Assembly: GCA_045546135.1 (NCBI GenBank)
Contig: JAZQCD010000033.1
Location: forward strand, 1 to 30,592
From: RUG13409 sp045546135
GTDB lineage: Bacteria > Bacillota > Clostridia > Peptostreptococcales > Anaerovoracaceae
DNA: 30,592 nucleotides
Direction of reading: 5' to 3'
A model generated the notes under the pieces. It was not told where the DNA came from and searched no databases. It was given only the letters and a program-made list of their open reading frames with translations. Shown piece after piece: positions 7,327 to 15,828 of this stretch (its first letter is position 1; the number at the start of each line of letters is the position of its first letter). A program made the position numbers and the translations under genes.

Positions 7327-8067
7327 TTATATAAAAAATGATAAAGCTTCCTGTTGCTCTATGAAAAAAGCAACATTCACGAAATTGAGAAGCACCATCA
7401 TGCAGTTTAGGACTACAGGGAAATATACAAGGTCAGAAATGAGCTCATCTTTTTTCTTTCTTTGCGTCTTTCTCTCTTCTCTTAACATTGAGATATATGC
7501 ATCTACAGTCTCTGTCACTTCAGAGGGAGAAAGCTCATCCCAGCCTGTCAGTATCTCTCCTATCCCTATGGGACGACCTGTCTTTTTCGCAAAGATAGTT
7601 AAGGCAGCTTTTTTGTCTCCTATGCGCATATACCGGGCCATCTCTCCAAAGAGCGGCTTGAGCTTTTCACTGCTTTCAGACAGTTCTGACAGAAGGCTCT
7701 CGCCGCTTACTTCAGAGGTCCGGCCCAGTATAGCTATATTCTTAATGTATCCGAGACTGTCTTCGACCTCTCTTGCCATGGCATTTTTATTGCCGGGAAT
7801 ACGCGAAGCAAACAGCCTATGCTTAAGCGCTAAAGTGCCTTTCAGGTTTATGTCCGACTCTTTTGCAAGGACCTTTTTGATCCCCACGTTTTTTTCTAAA
7901 GCGCTTTTAAGGTTTATGTCCGACAAGTTTGCAAGGACCTTTTTGATCCCCGCGTTTATCCCAATACTACCCTTTTTGACAAGGGGATCAGGGCTCTTTG
8001 CATTGACGTTTCCTTTAGCAAGGATGATCCCTGTCCAGAATACAAGAAGAAACAAATATATGATCAT
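7327..8067 (-). CDS. TadC-like membrane protein of the pilus/secretion cluster
   Basis: The 246-residue product has an N-terminal membrane segment (IIYLFLLVFWTGIIL), a soluble middle and a C-terminal hydrophobic stretch (LVYFPVVLNCMMVLLNFVNVAFF). The charged REERKTQRKKKDEL run before that last segment resembles the end of TadC proteins, but most of the T2SSF domain is not recognisable, so the assignment rests mainly on position: last gene of the operon, 3 bp after TadB. Residues about 36-79 contain a 22-residue tandem duplication (GIKKVLA..SDINLK). A plus-strand open frame across the same DNA is judged a shadow. Confidence 0.65.
   Translation of the reverse strand: MIIYLFLLVFWTGIILAKGNVNAKSPDPLVKKGSIGINAGIKKVLANLSDINLKSALEKNVGIKKVLAKESDINLKGTLALKHRLFASRIPGNKNAMAREVEDSLGYIKNIAILGRTSEVSGESLLSELSESSEKLKPLFGEMARYMRIGDKKAALTIFAKKTGRPIGIGEILTGWDELSPSEVTETVDAYISMLREERKTQRKKKDELISDLVYFPVVLNCMMVLLNFVNVAFFIEQQEALSFFI
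7830..7961 (-). repeat. 66-bp tandem duplication inside the TadC-like gene
   Basis: Two adjacent 66-bp copies (7830-7895 and 7896-7961) encode two 22-residue units sharing GIKKVLA and SDINLK. The length is a multiple of three and the frame is kept. Confidence 0.8.
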
Positions 8068-8070
8068 TTT

Positions 8071-9000
8071 TTAAATATCAGATGAAGTCCCGTTGACAAG
8101 GGACAAAAGTAATATGTTAAAGATGAACAGCAAGGCAGTTATGATGAATGTACCGAGGCCAAGAGGATTTTTGAACTGATTCTCAAGAAAACCTTTAGAC
8201 CCAAGTTCTAAGGTCTTTGTCGCCATAAAAGCTGTCACCATGTACATGAATGGTACAAGGAAAAGTGTCATCCTTACGGCTTCGCTGTTGGACCTTTTTC
8301 TCTCTTCATCCTCCTTTGATGCATTTTTAAGTCTTTCAAGTATATCGAAAAGCGCTTCCGATATATCTTTTCCGCTGTATGCGGAGAGCACTGCCATGGA
8401 AAGGGCCCTTGCCCATTCGCTTCCAAGAGCCAGAGAAAAATCTTTACAGGCCGTTCTTGCCTCTTTTCTTCCTTCTGCAGACCTTATTCTTAAAAGAAGC
8501 AGGTATGCATGCTTTCCGCATACAGGATATTCGGATATGGATGAGGATGCCCTTTCAAGGGCTGTATATATATTTTTATTCCCTATGATATATTGCCTTT
8601 GCAGACTGCCTGTAAAGGCTAGCCCTTCCTTCCTGCTTCTGCTCCTTTGTTTATGGATTATGCTTACAAGAGATACTGTTGGAGCAGAAGCAATGGAAAG
8701 AGCTGTTATCAAAGAGAAAAAGATGCTGAAAACAGTTCTTGCAAGTCCATAGGACAGGATAAAAAGAAACAGTGATAAATACATGAGACTCTTTCCTTTA
8801 TCTTCCTTTCCTGTGGCTGCAAAGACTATGCTTGATAGCTTTTCTTCGATTTTTCCTGCAGGTTTTTTTCTGTATGATGAAAGCCTTCTTCTCAAGGTAA
8901 GCCTTCCCTTTAGATATTTGAATTCATTCTCAAAGGAAAGAAAGATACCTATGTAGTATGCAGTGAAAAGAACAAGCTCTGCAAAAAATGATGTTCTCAT
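8071..9000 (-). CDS. TadB-like inner-membrane platform protein (T2SSF type)
   Basis: The 309-residue membrane protein has an N-terminal segment, a hydrophobic pair around residues 72-115, a cytoplasmic helical domain (about 120-240), then two C-terminal segments (FLVPFMYMVTAFMA and GTFIITALLFIFNILLLSLV). This is the layout of TadB/GspF platform proteins that couple the TadA ATPase to pilin assembly. Its ATG overlaps the TadA stop as ATGA, so translation is coupled. Sequence identity to characterised TadB proteins appears low; the call relies on topology and operon position. Confidence 0.72.
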   Translation of the reverse strand: MRTSFFAELVLFTAYYIGIFLSFENEFKYLKGRLTLRRRLSSYRKKPAGKIEEKLSSIVFAATGKEDKGKSLMYLSLFLFILSYGLARTVFSIFFSLITALSIASAPTVSLVSIIHKQRSRSRKEGLAFTGSLQRQYIIGNKNIYTALERASSSISEYPVCGKHAYLLLLRIRSAEGRKEARTACKDFSLALGSEWARALSMAVLSAYSGKDISEALFDILERLKNASKEDEERKRSNSEAVRMTLFLVPFMYMVTAFMATKTLELGSKGFLENQFKNPLGLGTFIITALLFIFNILLLSLVNGTSSDI

Positions 9001-10358
9001 TTTACATACCCTTTCTCTGCAAGTTTCTTTAGCTCGCTTTCAAATGCCATGAACTTTTCAGGATCAGACTCAAGCCCAAAGGATCTTTGCCCTTCTCCTA
9101 TGCAGCCTTTGAATGACCAGCTTTCCAGCAAAGGGTCATATTCACATATGCTCTCGACGCTGAAAGTGCCATCAGCCTTTGAATCTATCTGATATATGCC
9201 CTTTAGCCTTTTTTGATTCTTATCGGAAAGCTGTATAAAGTGAAACAGATAGTCAAAGGCGGATGCAGCCATTTTTATGGTCTGTGGAAGGTCACCGCCC
9301 GTGCTTTTGACTATTTCTGTAGCCACCTCCAATGGAAACCTTTTTGGGTCTCTTGTATGAAATGTTATCTTCATCCTTTTCGTGCCCTTTGACGCAAGTC
9401 TTAGAACTGTATCAAGAGCTATGCCGTCTCTTGCTTCAGCCATTATGAAATAGTCAGCATCGCTCCTAAGAAGGCTTTTTGATATCTTAAGCAGCTGGTC
9501 TCCGTCTGCAAGAAGCTGTATGAGAGGGGCTCCCGGGAGCACTCTGTCCATGGGGATCTCGGGGTCTGTTTCGACCATGACGCCTTCAAGAGAAGGATCC
9601 TCGTAACTTTGAAAAGTACTGAGAAATGTGGTCTTTGCAGTCCTTACGGCTCCAAGGAATGCCACATTGAAGCCTATGCCTGCCATGGCTTTTAGCATTT
9701 GGATCGAATCTTTCGGTATGGTCCCTCTTTTTGCCTGCTCTTCAAAGCTCAAGTTTGGGACCAGGTACCTTCTGAAAACTATTGAAGAACAGCCTTTCTT
9801 TGCCATAGGTTCAAGGTATGCAGTGACTCTCGTACCATCGAGAAGGTATATCTCGTAATAGTCCTTATCCATCCTCTTTTCAGGAGAATTGAGTAGGAAT
9901 GCTCTTATCATCTGCTCTTTTCTGTCTTCGCTTATGGTCTGGGCCATCCTTACCATGTGCCCGTCTTCCATAAAGAATATGTTTTTACCTATGATCTTTG
10001 CGCTGCTGCTTTCTTTGTGAGCTTCATCAAACCATTGAGCCATACCGGCAAGGCCCCACACCTCGTGATAGATACCTTCAACAAGGTCATCATACCAAAG
10101 AGGATAAGCAGTATTCTCGGCAGCCCTTTCTCTAAGAGACGTCCTGATCTTTTCAAAGAAAAAATTCTTTTCCTTCTCGTGTCCTATGATTGCCCTTCTT
10201 TGCATCTCAAGAGCCGATGATGAATCTTCAGAAGCTTCCCACTCCAAAAAGAAATCATTCTTTATATCAGCACAAAGCCTGTAAAAGGCATCTGTATCTT
10301 CATGTGTCCTTTCTATATCCTTTTTCTTTTCAAGATACTCATGTATATCAAAGACCAT
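8997..10358 (-). CDS. tadA: TadA/CpaF-family secretion ATPase with variant Walker A
   Basis: This 453-residue ATPase of the type II/IV secretion superfamily has a Walker A at 236-244 reading GAVRTAKTT, so the glycine before the catalytic Lys is Ala. The Asp box is VETDPEI (262-268), Walker B is ADYFIMAEARDG (301-312), and the His box is ITFHT (331-335). The N-terminal ~200 residues form the helical/N2 region typical of CpaF. It would power pilin extrusion at the membrane. It overlaps the TadZ-like gene by 11 bp and the TadB-like gene by 4 bp. The lysine is retained, so nucleotide binding is still likely. Confidence 0.85.
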   Translation of the reverse strand: MVFDIHEYLEKKKDIERTHEDTDAFYRLCADIKNDFFLEWEASEDSSSALEMQRRAIIGHEKEKNFFFEKIRTSLRERAAENTAYPLWYDDLVEGIYHEVWGLAGMAQWFDEAHKESSSAKIIGKNIFFMEDGHMVRMAQTISEDRKEQMIRAFLLNSPEKRMDKDYYEIYLLDGTRVTAYLEPMAKKGCSSIVFRRYLVPNLSFEEQAKRGTIPKDSIQMLKAMAGIGFNVAFLGAVRTAKTTFLSTFQSYEDPSLEGVMVETDPEIPMDRVLPGAPLIQLLADGDQLLKISKSLLRSDADYFIMAEARDGIALDTVLRLASKGTKRMKITFHTRDPKRFPLEVATEIVKSTGGDLPQTIKMAASAFDYLFHFIQLSDKNQKRLKGIYQIDSKADGTFSVESICEYDPLLESWSFKGCIGEGQRSFGLESDPEKFMAFESELKKLAEKGYVK

Positions 10359-11070
10359 TTTCCATCATGACCTCTGCAAAGCTTTTGATTGCTCTTTCAT
10401 ACTTTCTGTTCCCATAGGACCAAAGGGCCCTTCCCTTCATCTCAGCATCCCTTCCTTCAGAAACAAAAGGGATTGCGATCACTTTTCCTCTGCTCACATT
10501 GATCCTTTTTGATATATATTCTTCGTCTTCCGGAAAATCAGGATCAAAGCCTCCTACGATGAAAAGAGAAGGAAGGGCTTTAAGCCTTTTTAGTACCGGC
10601 TTCATCTTTTCATACTGCCTTAAGTAGTTCTCGCTTTGCCCAAGGACCATATATATCTCGCCGGATCCTTCGAGCGCTCCTACAGCTGCTCCGTGGCATA
10701 AGTCGTGTCCGCAGTCGCAGATTATAAAGTCATAGCTATCTTTAAGTGAATACAGAAGGTTTTCTATGTATTCAGGCATATAGTCACCTCCGCTTATGGG
10801 ATCGTCTGCTCCGCCTATGATGCTTAAGGTTCCTTCATATACAGCTCTTGACATGACCTCATTTTTATCCCAAAGGCCTTCCTTAAGATAGGGTCTCAGT
10901 CTTCTCAGATTTTCACCAAGAGGTCTTAGATAGTCTCCTCCATGCTTTCCTTCAAAATGAGAAAGAAGGACCTTTTTCCCCATCTTTGAAAGATAAAAAG
11001 ATACGGAAAGAGCTGTTTGAGAAAGTCCGCATCTGCCGTCACTTCCCAAAAAAGCGATCACTTTTCCCAT
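10348..11070 (-). CDS. TadZ/CpaE-like MinD-family protein with degenerate P-loop
   Basis: The 240-residue protein has the MinD/ParA fold: N-terminal VIAFLGSDGRCGLSQTALSVSFYLSKMGKKVLL, then DFIICDCG as the Walker B strand. The deviant Walker A (usually KGGVGKT) reads SDGRCGLSQT: both lysines are absent. TadZ/CpaE proteins localise Tad pili to a pole and many keep ATP binding; this one should not hydrolyse ATP. It sits between the CpaB-like and TadA genes with overlaps at both ends, supporting the pilus role. It could also be a pure scaffold. Confidence 0.8.
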   Translation of the reverse strand: MGKVIAFLGSDGRCGLSQTALSVSFYLSKMGKKVLLSHFEGKHGGDYLRPLGENLRRLRPYLKEGLWDKNEVMSRAVYEGTLSIIGGADDPISGGDYMPEYIENLLYSLKDSYDFIICDCGHDLCHGAAVGALEGSGEIYMVLGQSENYLRQYEKMKPVLKRLKALPSLFIVGGFDPDFPEDEEYISKRINVSRGKVIAIPFVSEGRDAEMKGRALWSYGNRKYERAIKSFAEVMMENGL

Positions 11071-11627
11071 GGACCTTCATCCTTTACAAGAAGAAGTTTC
11101 TTGTTTTTGTTTTCAAAGACATGATTCACCATAACGAAGTAATCCTCCAGCGGACACCTAAGTCCTATACATGAGCTGGTGTCGCTGCCGCTTAAGACAT
11201 AGGACCCTAAGTATTTTTCTTCCGGCATCAGATATACAAGGACCCTCGAGCCTCTGCCAAGTCCTGCATCCTCAGGAAAAAGCCATTCTTTTGAGATCAT
11301 CAGGTCGTAGGCTCCGTCCCATTCTTTTTCGCTTCCTTCAAAGAAGTCAGAAGAGACTTGCATGTTGGCCTTTAAAGGAAAGATGCATACCTTCCCATAC
11401 AAAGACTCTGCATCTTTTATGGTGAGATAGCCGTTTATGAGGCTTTCAAAGGATACTGAGATCTCTTTGAAACTGTCCTTTCCTGCAACATCGCCAACCT
11501 TTATATCTGAAGCAGCTGCAAGTACCTTGGTATACAAAGTCTTTTCTCTAAGCCTTGTTTCCCAAAGGTACATCCCTATGATGCTTGCTATTATCAAAAT
11601 AACTCCTACAGCAGTTCTTGTTTTCAT
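11058..11627 (-). CDS. CpaB/RcpC-like SAF-domain protein, first gene of the Tad-like operon
   Basis: The 189-residue product has an N-terminal membrane anchor (AVGVILIIASIIGMYLW) followed by a SAF-type domain (VLAAASDIKVGDVAGKDSF...) as in CpaB/RcpC proteins, which sit outside the membrane in Tad pili. The start at 11627 is chosen because a TTGACA-N17-TATAAT promoter ends 6 nt before this ATG. The longer open frame from 11657 would begin inside the promoter. The mRNA would therefore be leaderless, and no Shine-Dalgarno is needed or seen. It overlaps the TadZ-like gene by 13 bp. Confidence 0.75.
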   Translation of the reverse strand: MKTRTAVGVILIIASIIGMYLWETRLREKTLYTKVLAAASDIKVGDVAGKDSFKEISVSFESLINGYLTIKDAESLYGKVCIFPLKANMQVSSDFFEGSEKEWDGAYDLMISKEWLFPEDAGLGRGSRVLVYLMPEEKYLGSYVLSGSDTSSCIGLRCPLEDYFVMVNHVFENKNKKLLLVKDEGPWEK

Positions 11628-11633
11628 GACATG

Positions 11634-11662
11634 ATTATAATTGGTTATATTTACCATGTCAA
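11634..11662 (-). promoter_or_regulatory. consensus promoter giving a leaderless mRNA for the Tad-like operon
   Basis: On the minus strand TTGACA (11657-11662), a 17-bp spacer and TATAAT (11634-11639), both exact consensus, are followed by 6 nt and then the ATG at 11627. The predicted start site coincides with the A of the ATG, give or take one base. Confidence 0.8.
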
Positions 11663-11696
11663 TATTTTCCTGTAATATTTTTACTTTTATTTTACA

Positions 11697-11728
11697 AAGA
11701 AAAACCCCGAAGCCTTTTGACCTCGGGG
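11697..11728 (-). terminator. terminator of the ferredoxin gene
   Basis: On the minus strand a CCCCGAGG/CTTCGGGG-type stem is followed by a TTTTTC run, 24 bp beyond the stop codon. Confidence 0.8.
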
Positions 11729-11751
11729 AATATAAAGGGTATCTATCAGAA

Positions 11752-12138
11752 TTATTTTTCTACGATCTCTAAGAGTTCCATCGGGCAAGCCTTTACGCAC
11801 TTTGCGCAGGCGATGCACTTGGATGCTGCAACTGCTTCGTCATCGAGTACCATGACACCGAAGGGGCATGCTTCGACGCACTTGCCGCACTTGACACATT
11901 TTTTCTTATCAACTGCATAAACACCGTTTGGAAGCTGCTTGATAGCTTCATGTTCACAGGCTTTTGCGCACTTGCCGCACTGTATGCAAACTAAAGGCTT
12001 AACAACGCCGTCCTTCATGGTGATCTGAATGCATGCCTTATCCTGATTTGCTTCTTTATAGTAAGTCTCTGAGCAAACATTTACACATGCGAGACAAGCC
12101 TGGCATTCAATACCTTTTTTAACTGATAACTTCTTCAT
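11752..12138 (-). CDS. polyferredoxin-like protein with four 4Fe-4S motifs
   Basis: The 128-residue iron-sulfur protein has four CxxCxxCxxxC/P motifs: CQACLACVNVC near 12, CIQCGKCAKAC, CVKCGKCVEACP and CIACAKCVKACP. It could carry up to four [4Fe-4S] clusters, like the electron-transfer subunits of hydrogenases and oxidoreductases (CooF/HycB type). It is cytoplasmic, with no signal. AGGAGGA precedes the ATG well, and it has its own terminator. No redox partner gene is adjacent, so it probably serves as a soluble electron carrier. The first motif is followed by Ser/Glu rather than Pro. Confidence 0.9.
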   Translation of the reverse strand: MKKLSVKKGIECQACLACVNVCSETYYKEANQDKACIQITMKDGVVKPLVCIQCGKCAKACEHEAIKQLPNGVYAVDKKKCVKCGKCVEACPFGVMVLDDEAVAASKCIACAKCVKACPMELLEIVEK

Positions 12139-12234
12139 AGATTCCTCCTATAGTGTTTAACATAACCGCTCATAGTTTATCACATACAAATGTAAAAGCA
12201 ACCCCATTTTTCCTGTGGTTTATTGTGATTTTTG

Positions 12235-14772
12235 CTAATTGCCCTTAATTTTTACTCTGTCGCCAAGTTTATTTGAGTGATGAGAATACTTCCTTACTAT
12301 CTCATTTATGCGGTCTTTTTGATCTCCGACAGATATTTCAAGTTCTCTTGCTGATATCCTTCTTGTTCCCTGCCTTAGAGCTGAAAGCTGCACCAGTGCA
12401 TCGGATGTAGCAACTGATATGCTGTAGCTGTGTCCAAGGTCCTTTACAAGGCTCTCTATATATGCGTCGGCACTTTGGCCTTCCTTTGTGAATACTATAT
12501 TTATCCCGCCCTGCTCATATTTGCTTCCTTCATTACCTTTGAGTTTGTATCCGTCAAAGACCAGGACCATGTCAAGTCCCTTCATTGCTCTGTAACCGGA
12601 AAGTATCTCTATGAGGCTTTCTCTTGCTGCTGAGATGTCAGTTTGCGCAAGCTTTTTTAAGTTATCCCATGCAAATATGATATTGTAACCGTCGACTATT
12701 AGGTATTCCTTTTTTAACGATGCGTTCTTTTCTTTGTATCCTGAAGAAGGCTCGTAGGTGACAGTAGAAAATTTAGGCTTTTTTATCTTGCCAAATTCTC
12801 TTTCCATTATCTCTTCAAGTTCTTTTTCGTCAAAATCGAAGTTGCCGGGTCTTAATTTGGGCGCTGATTCGATCAATATATCATCTTCAAACCTTATGCC
12901 GCTGTCTATGTGAATGAACTCTTCGACACTGTCCCACTTGACATTTATGCCGCTTCCGTGAGAACAAAATACGCTTGAAGAAGGATTGTCTATATCTCTG
13001 TCAGGATCGTAAGAAGAGGCTTCTATGACTTCCTTTGCATTGTGGCAAGGATAATATCCCTCATACCTGCAGGACAGTTTGCCTTTTCCTTTTGTATAGG
13101 AAAGGAGCTGAGTCTGATAGCTTTGAAGCTCAGATACAGGTCCTATTCCTGTCAAGACAGTCTTTGCATCCCCTTGCTCCGGTGGATCAAAATCTGCTCC
13201 CATGGTCTTTAGATCGCTTATGGCTCTTCCTATCTGATCTGATGGTATCTCCATCTTGAATCTATAGAAGGGCTCGAGGAGCACATTCTCTGCTTTCATA
13301 AGGCCCTGCCTTACGGCTCTTAAAGATGCCTGCCTGAAGTCCCCTCCTTCTGTATGCTTAAGGTGAGCCCTTCCTGCAACTAAAGTCAGTTTGATATCAG
13401 TAAGAATGGAACCTGTAAGGACGCCCTTATGCTTATATTCTGCCAGGTTATACAAAATGAGCTTTTGCCAGTTCCTATCGAGCAGGTCTTCGCTGCATGC
13501 AGTTTCCAAGATGATGCCAGACCCCGGAGGAAGAGGCTCCATGAGAAGATGGACTTCTGCATAATGCCTTAGGGGTTCAAAGTGTCCTATGCCCTCTACA
13601 GAGTTTGCTATGGTCTCCTTGTATACGACTCTGCCCTCCTCTATGGATACATCCATTCCAAGCCTTTCTTCGATGACTGTCTTTAAGACTTCGGTCTGAA
13701 CGCTTCCCATGAGCTGAACATGTATCTCTTTTAAGTTTTGATCCCACTCTATCCTAAGAAGCGGGTCTTCCTCTGCAAGGACTGAGAGCTTTTTCAAAGC
13801 CAATATATCATCTGTACCGTCAAGCACTTTTATCCTGTATGTAAGGACAGGTTCAAGGCTGGTTTCGATCCTGTCATCTTCATATCCAAGGCCTTTTCCT
13901 GCAAAAGTCTTTTCAAGTCCTAAAGCTGCGCATACCATGCCGGGATACACTCTGTCTACGTTTTCGAACTTTTCTCCTGAATATATCCTAAGAGCCGTGA
14001 CCTTTTCTTCTTCGATGATATCTCTTACTGCAAGAGAACCTCCTGTGATCTTCAGCCAGCTCAGTTTATTTCCCTTTTCATCATGGGTTATCTTAAAGCA
14101 CCTAGCACCGAAGGTATCAGGATGATCAACACATTTTGTATAAAGATCAAGGCCTTTTAAGAATTCATCGATACCTGTTAGTTTTAAAGCTGAACCCTCA
14201 TAGACTGGTATAAGATCTCTTGTCTTGATGAGGTCCCTTACAGTATCATCCGATACGGATCCTGTCTTTTCATATTCATCCATAGCATTTTCATCAAGAA
14301 GCGCTATGGATTCAAGATCCGGATCATTCATTTTGATCCAGTTCCCCGGCATGGCAAAAGCTTCATGCTCAAGATCTGTTTTGTTTATGAATACAAATGT
14401 GGGTATGGAATGAGATCCCAGAAGATCTAAAAGAAGTTCAGTATGAGACTGTATGCCGTCGGGGGCTGAGATTACAAGGATAGCATAGTCAAGTATGCTA
14501 AGAGTCCTCTCCATCTCTGCTGAGAAATCTACATGGCCCGGAGTATCCTGAAGAAAGACTGTCTTATCTCCTAAAGGAAAAACTGCCTGCTTGGAAAAGA
14601 CCGTGATCCCTCTTTTCTTTTCTATGCTGTTTGTATCAAGAAAAGCGCTCCCGGAATCAACGCGGCCGGGATTTTTTATCCGGCCTGTTTTATACAGGAT
14701 CGCTTCACTTAAAGTGGTCTTGCCCGCATCAACGTGGGCAAGGACACCGATGGTGATATTCGAGAAGCTCAT
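12235..14772 (-). CDS. TetM-like translational GTPase fused to a Rae1/YacP-type NYN nuclease domain
   Basis: The 845-residue fusion protein has two parts. Residues 1 to about 670 are an EF-G/TetM-like GTPase: G1 AHVDAGKT (12-19), RGIT switch, G3 DTPGHVDF, G4 NKTD, then domains II-V typical of ribosomal protection proteins. Residues about 687-845 are a NYN/PIN-like domain of the YacP (Rae1) type: VDGYNII (Asp694), VFDGYK (Asp740), SADAYIE (Asp769), ATSDALVQ (Asp791), SARELE. Rae1 in Bacillus subtilis is a ribosome-associated endoribonuclease that cuts mRNA in the A site; TetM binds the same site. It is last in the operon after ansA with an ATGA overlap. Tetracycline resistance is possible but unproven. 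Confidence 0.88.
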   Translation of the reverse strand: MSFSNITIGVLAHVDAGKTTLSEAILYKTGRIKNPGRVDSGSAFLDTNSIEKKRGITVFSKQAVFPLGDKTVFLQDTPGHVDFSAEMERTLSILDYAILVISAPDGIQSHTELLLDLLGSHSIPTFVFINKTDLEHEAFAMPGNWIKMNDPDLESIALLDENAMDEYEKTGSVSDDTVRDLIKTRDLIPVYEGSALKLTGIDEFLKGLDLYTKCVDHPDTFGARCFKITHDEKGNKLSWLKITGGSLAVRDIIEEEKVTALRIYSGEKFENVDRVYPGMVCAALGLEKTFAGKGLGYEDDRIETSLEPVLTYRIKVLDGTDDILALKKLSVLAEEDPLLRIEWDQNLKEIHVQLMGSVQTEVLKTVIEERLGMDVSIEEGRVVYKETIANSVEGIGHFEPLRHYAEVHLLMEPLPPGSGIILETACSEDLLDRNWQKLILYNLAEYKHKGVLTGSILTDIKLTLVAGRAHLKHTEGGDFRQASLRAVRQGLMKAENVLLEPFYRFKMEIPSDQIGRAISDLKTMGADFDPPEQGDAKTVLTGIGPVSELQSYQTQLLSYTKGKGKLSCRYEGYYPCHNAKEVIEASSYDPDRDIDNPSSSVFCSHGSGINVKWDSVEEFIHIDSGIRFEDDILIESAPKLRPGNFDFDEKELEEIMEREFGKIKKPKFSTVTYEPSSGYKEKNASLKKEYLIVDGYNIIFAWDNLKKLAQTDISAARESLIEILSGYRAMKGLDMVLVFDGYKLKGNEGSKYEQGGINIVFTKEGQSADAYIESLVKDLGHSYSISVATSDALVQLSALRQGTRRISARELEISVGDQKDRINEIVRKYSHHSNKLGDRVKIKGN

Positions 14773-15782
14773 TTTTTCATCTCTCCTCTTAGATCTTTCC
14801 CCATCAGCTCTTTTATATTTTCTTTATCATATCCCTTTGAGAAGAGATAATACAGTTTTGCTACAGCAGCTTCAGTCGTCATATCAAGGCCGCTTACTGC
14901 TCCTGCATCTTTAAGCGCATGGCTCGTCTCATATGTTCCGAGAGAAACTGTCCCTTGGGGACACTGGGTGCATACAGTGACTATAGTTCCGTTTTTAAAG
15001 GCTTTCTCTATTATAGGAAGAAGTGCTTCTCCGTTTTGCGGAATATTGCCGCTTCCAAAAGTCTCTATGACTATGCCTTTTAAGTCCTCTGTCATGATGG
15101 ACTCAAAGAGGCTGAACTGTATGCCCGGAAAGACCTTTATGACGCCTATTGGTACATTTTCAAAGGGAACGAAGTTAAATCCATCCCTTTGCGGCGCCTT
15201 GATATATGCGTCATTAAAATCTATGGAGATCCCTGCCGTTGCCAAGGCTGGGTAGCTTGGAGATACGAAGGCAGATAGTCCGTCAGCAGAATACTTCATG
15301 GACCTGTTTCCCCTTAGTAGGTTCCCGCCAAAATATATAGCGACTTCATTTACTCTTCCCGATGCTGCTATGAGAAGTGAGCTTATGAGGTTATCCCTTC
15401 CGTCGCTCCTTACTTCGCAAAGAGGGATCTGCGAGCCCGTAAGGATGACAGGCTTTGCAAGGCCTTCGAACATAAAGGACAATGCCGATGCAGTATATGC
15501 CATGGTATCTGTTCCGTGAAGGATCACGAAACCGTCGTAGTCATCATAATTATCCGATACCATCTTTCCTATGACGTTCCAGTCTGCAACTGTCATATTT
15601 GACGAGTCAAGGAGCTTATCAGTCTCTATGAGTTCCCATCTTGGCATTATGTCAGCCTTTAAGGCGCCCATGTCCTCGAGCTGTTTTTTAAAGAATTCAC
15701 CATCTGGCGCATAACCTTTTTCGGTCTTTACCATTCCGATGGTGCCTCCTGTATTTATGATAAGTATCTTTTTCTCTGACAT
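14769..15782 (-). CDS. ansA: type I L-asparaginase
   Basis: The 337-residue enzyme hydrolyses asparagine to aspartate and ammonia. The first catalytic Thr lies in INTGGTIGM near residue 12, and the second (Thr/Asp/Lys triad) in VILHGTDTMAYTASAL; GSQIPLCEVRSDGRDN carries the conserved Lys-equivalent region and substrate loop. There is no signal peptide, so it is the cytoplasmic (type I) form. An AAGGAGC RBS precedes the ATG at 15782. The stop overlaps the start of the TetM-like fusion by 4 bp, so translation is coupled. Confidence 0.93.
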   Translation of the reverse strand: MSEKKILIINTGGTIGMVKTEKGYAPDGEFFKKQLEDMGALKADIMPRWELIETDKLLDSSNMTVADWNVIGKMVSDNYDDYDGFVILHGTDTMAYTASALSFMFEGLAKPVILTGSQIPLCEVRSDGRDNLISSLLIAASGRVNEVAIYFGGNLLRGNRSMKYSADGLSAFVSPSYPALATAGISIDFNDAYIKAPQRDGFNFVPFENVPIGVIKVFPGIQFSLFESIMTEDLKGIVIETFGSGNIPQNGEALLPIIEKAFKNGTIVTVCTQCPQGTVSLGTYETSHALKDAGAVSGLDMTTEAAVAKLYYLFSKGYDKENIKELMGKDLRGEMKK

Positions 15783-15828
15783 TAAGCTTTGCTCCTTGTC
15801 AATTTTTTATCATGAAAGGTCTATTTCC

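Noticed and set aside
7316..8074. 252-codon plus-strand open frame opposite the TadC-like gene
   Set aside because: It is the complement of a gene that fits a tight operon (3-bp spacing, shared terminator); the plus frame has no RBS and looks Ser/Leu/Phe-rich, as antisense shadows do.
12235..14772. Clear-cut tetracycline resistance gene
   Set aside because: The GTPase part is TetM-like, but the nuclease fusion and housekeeping-type operon make acquired resistance uncertain; left as a fold-level call.
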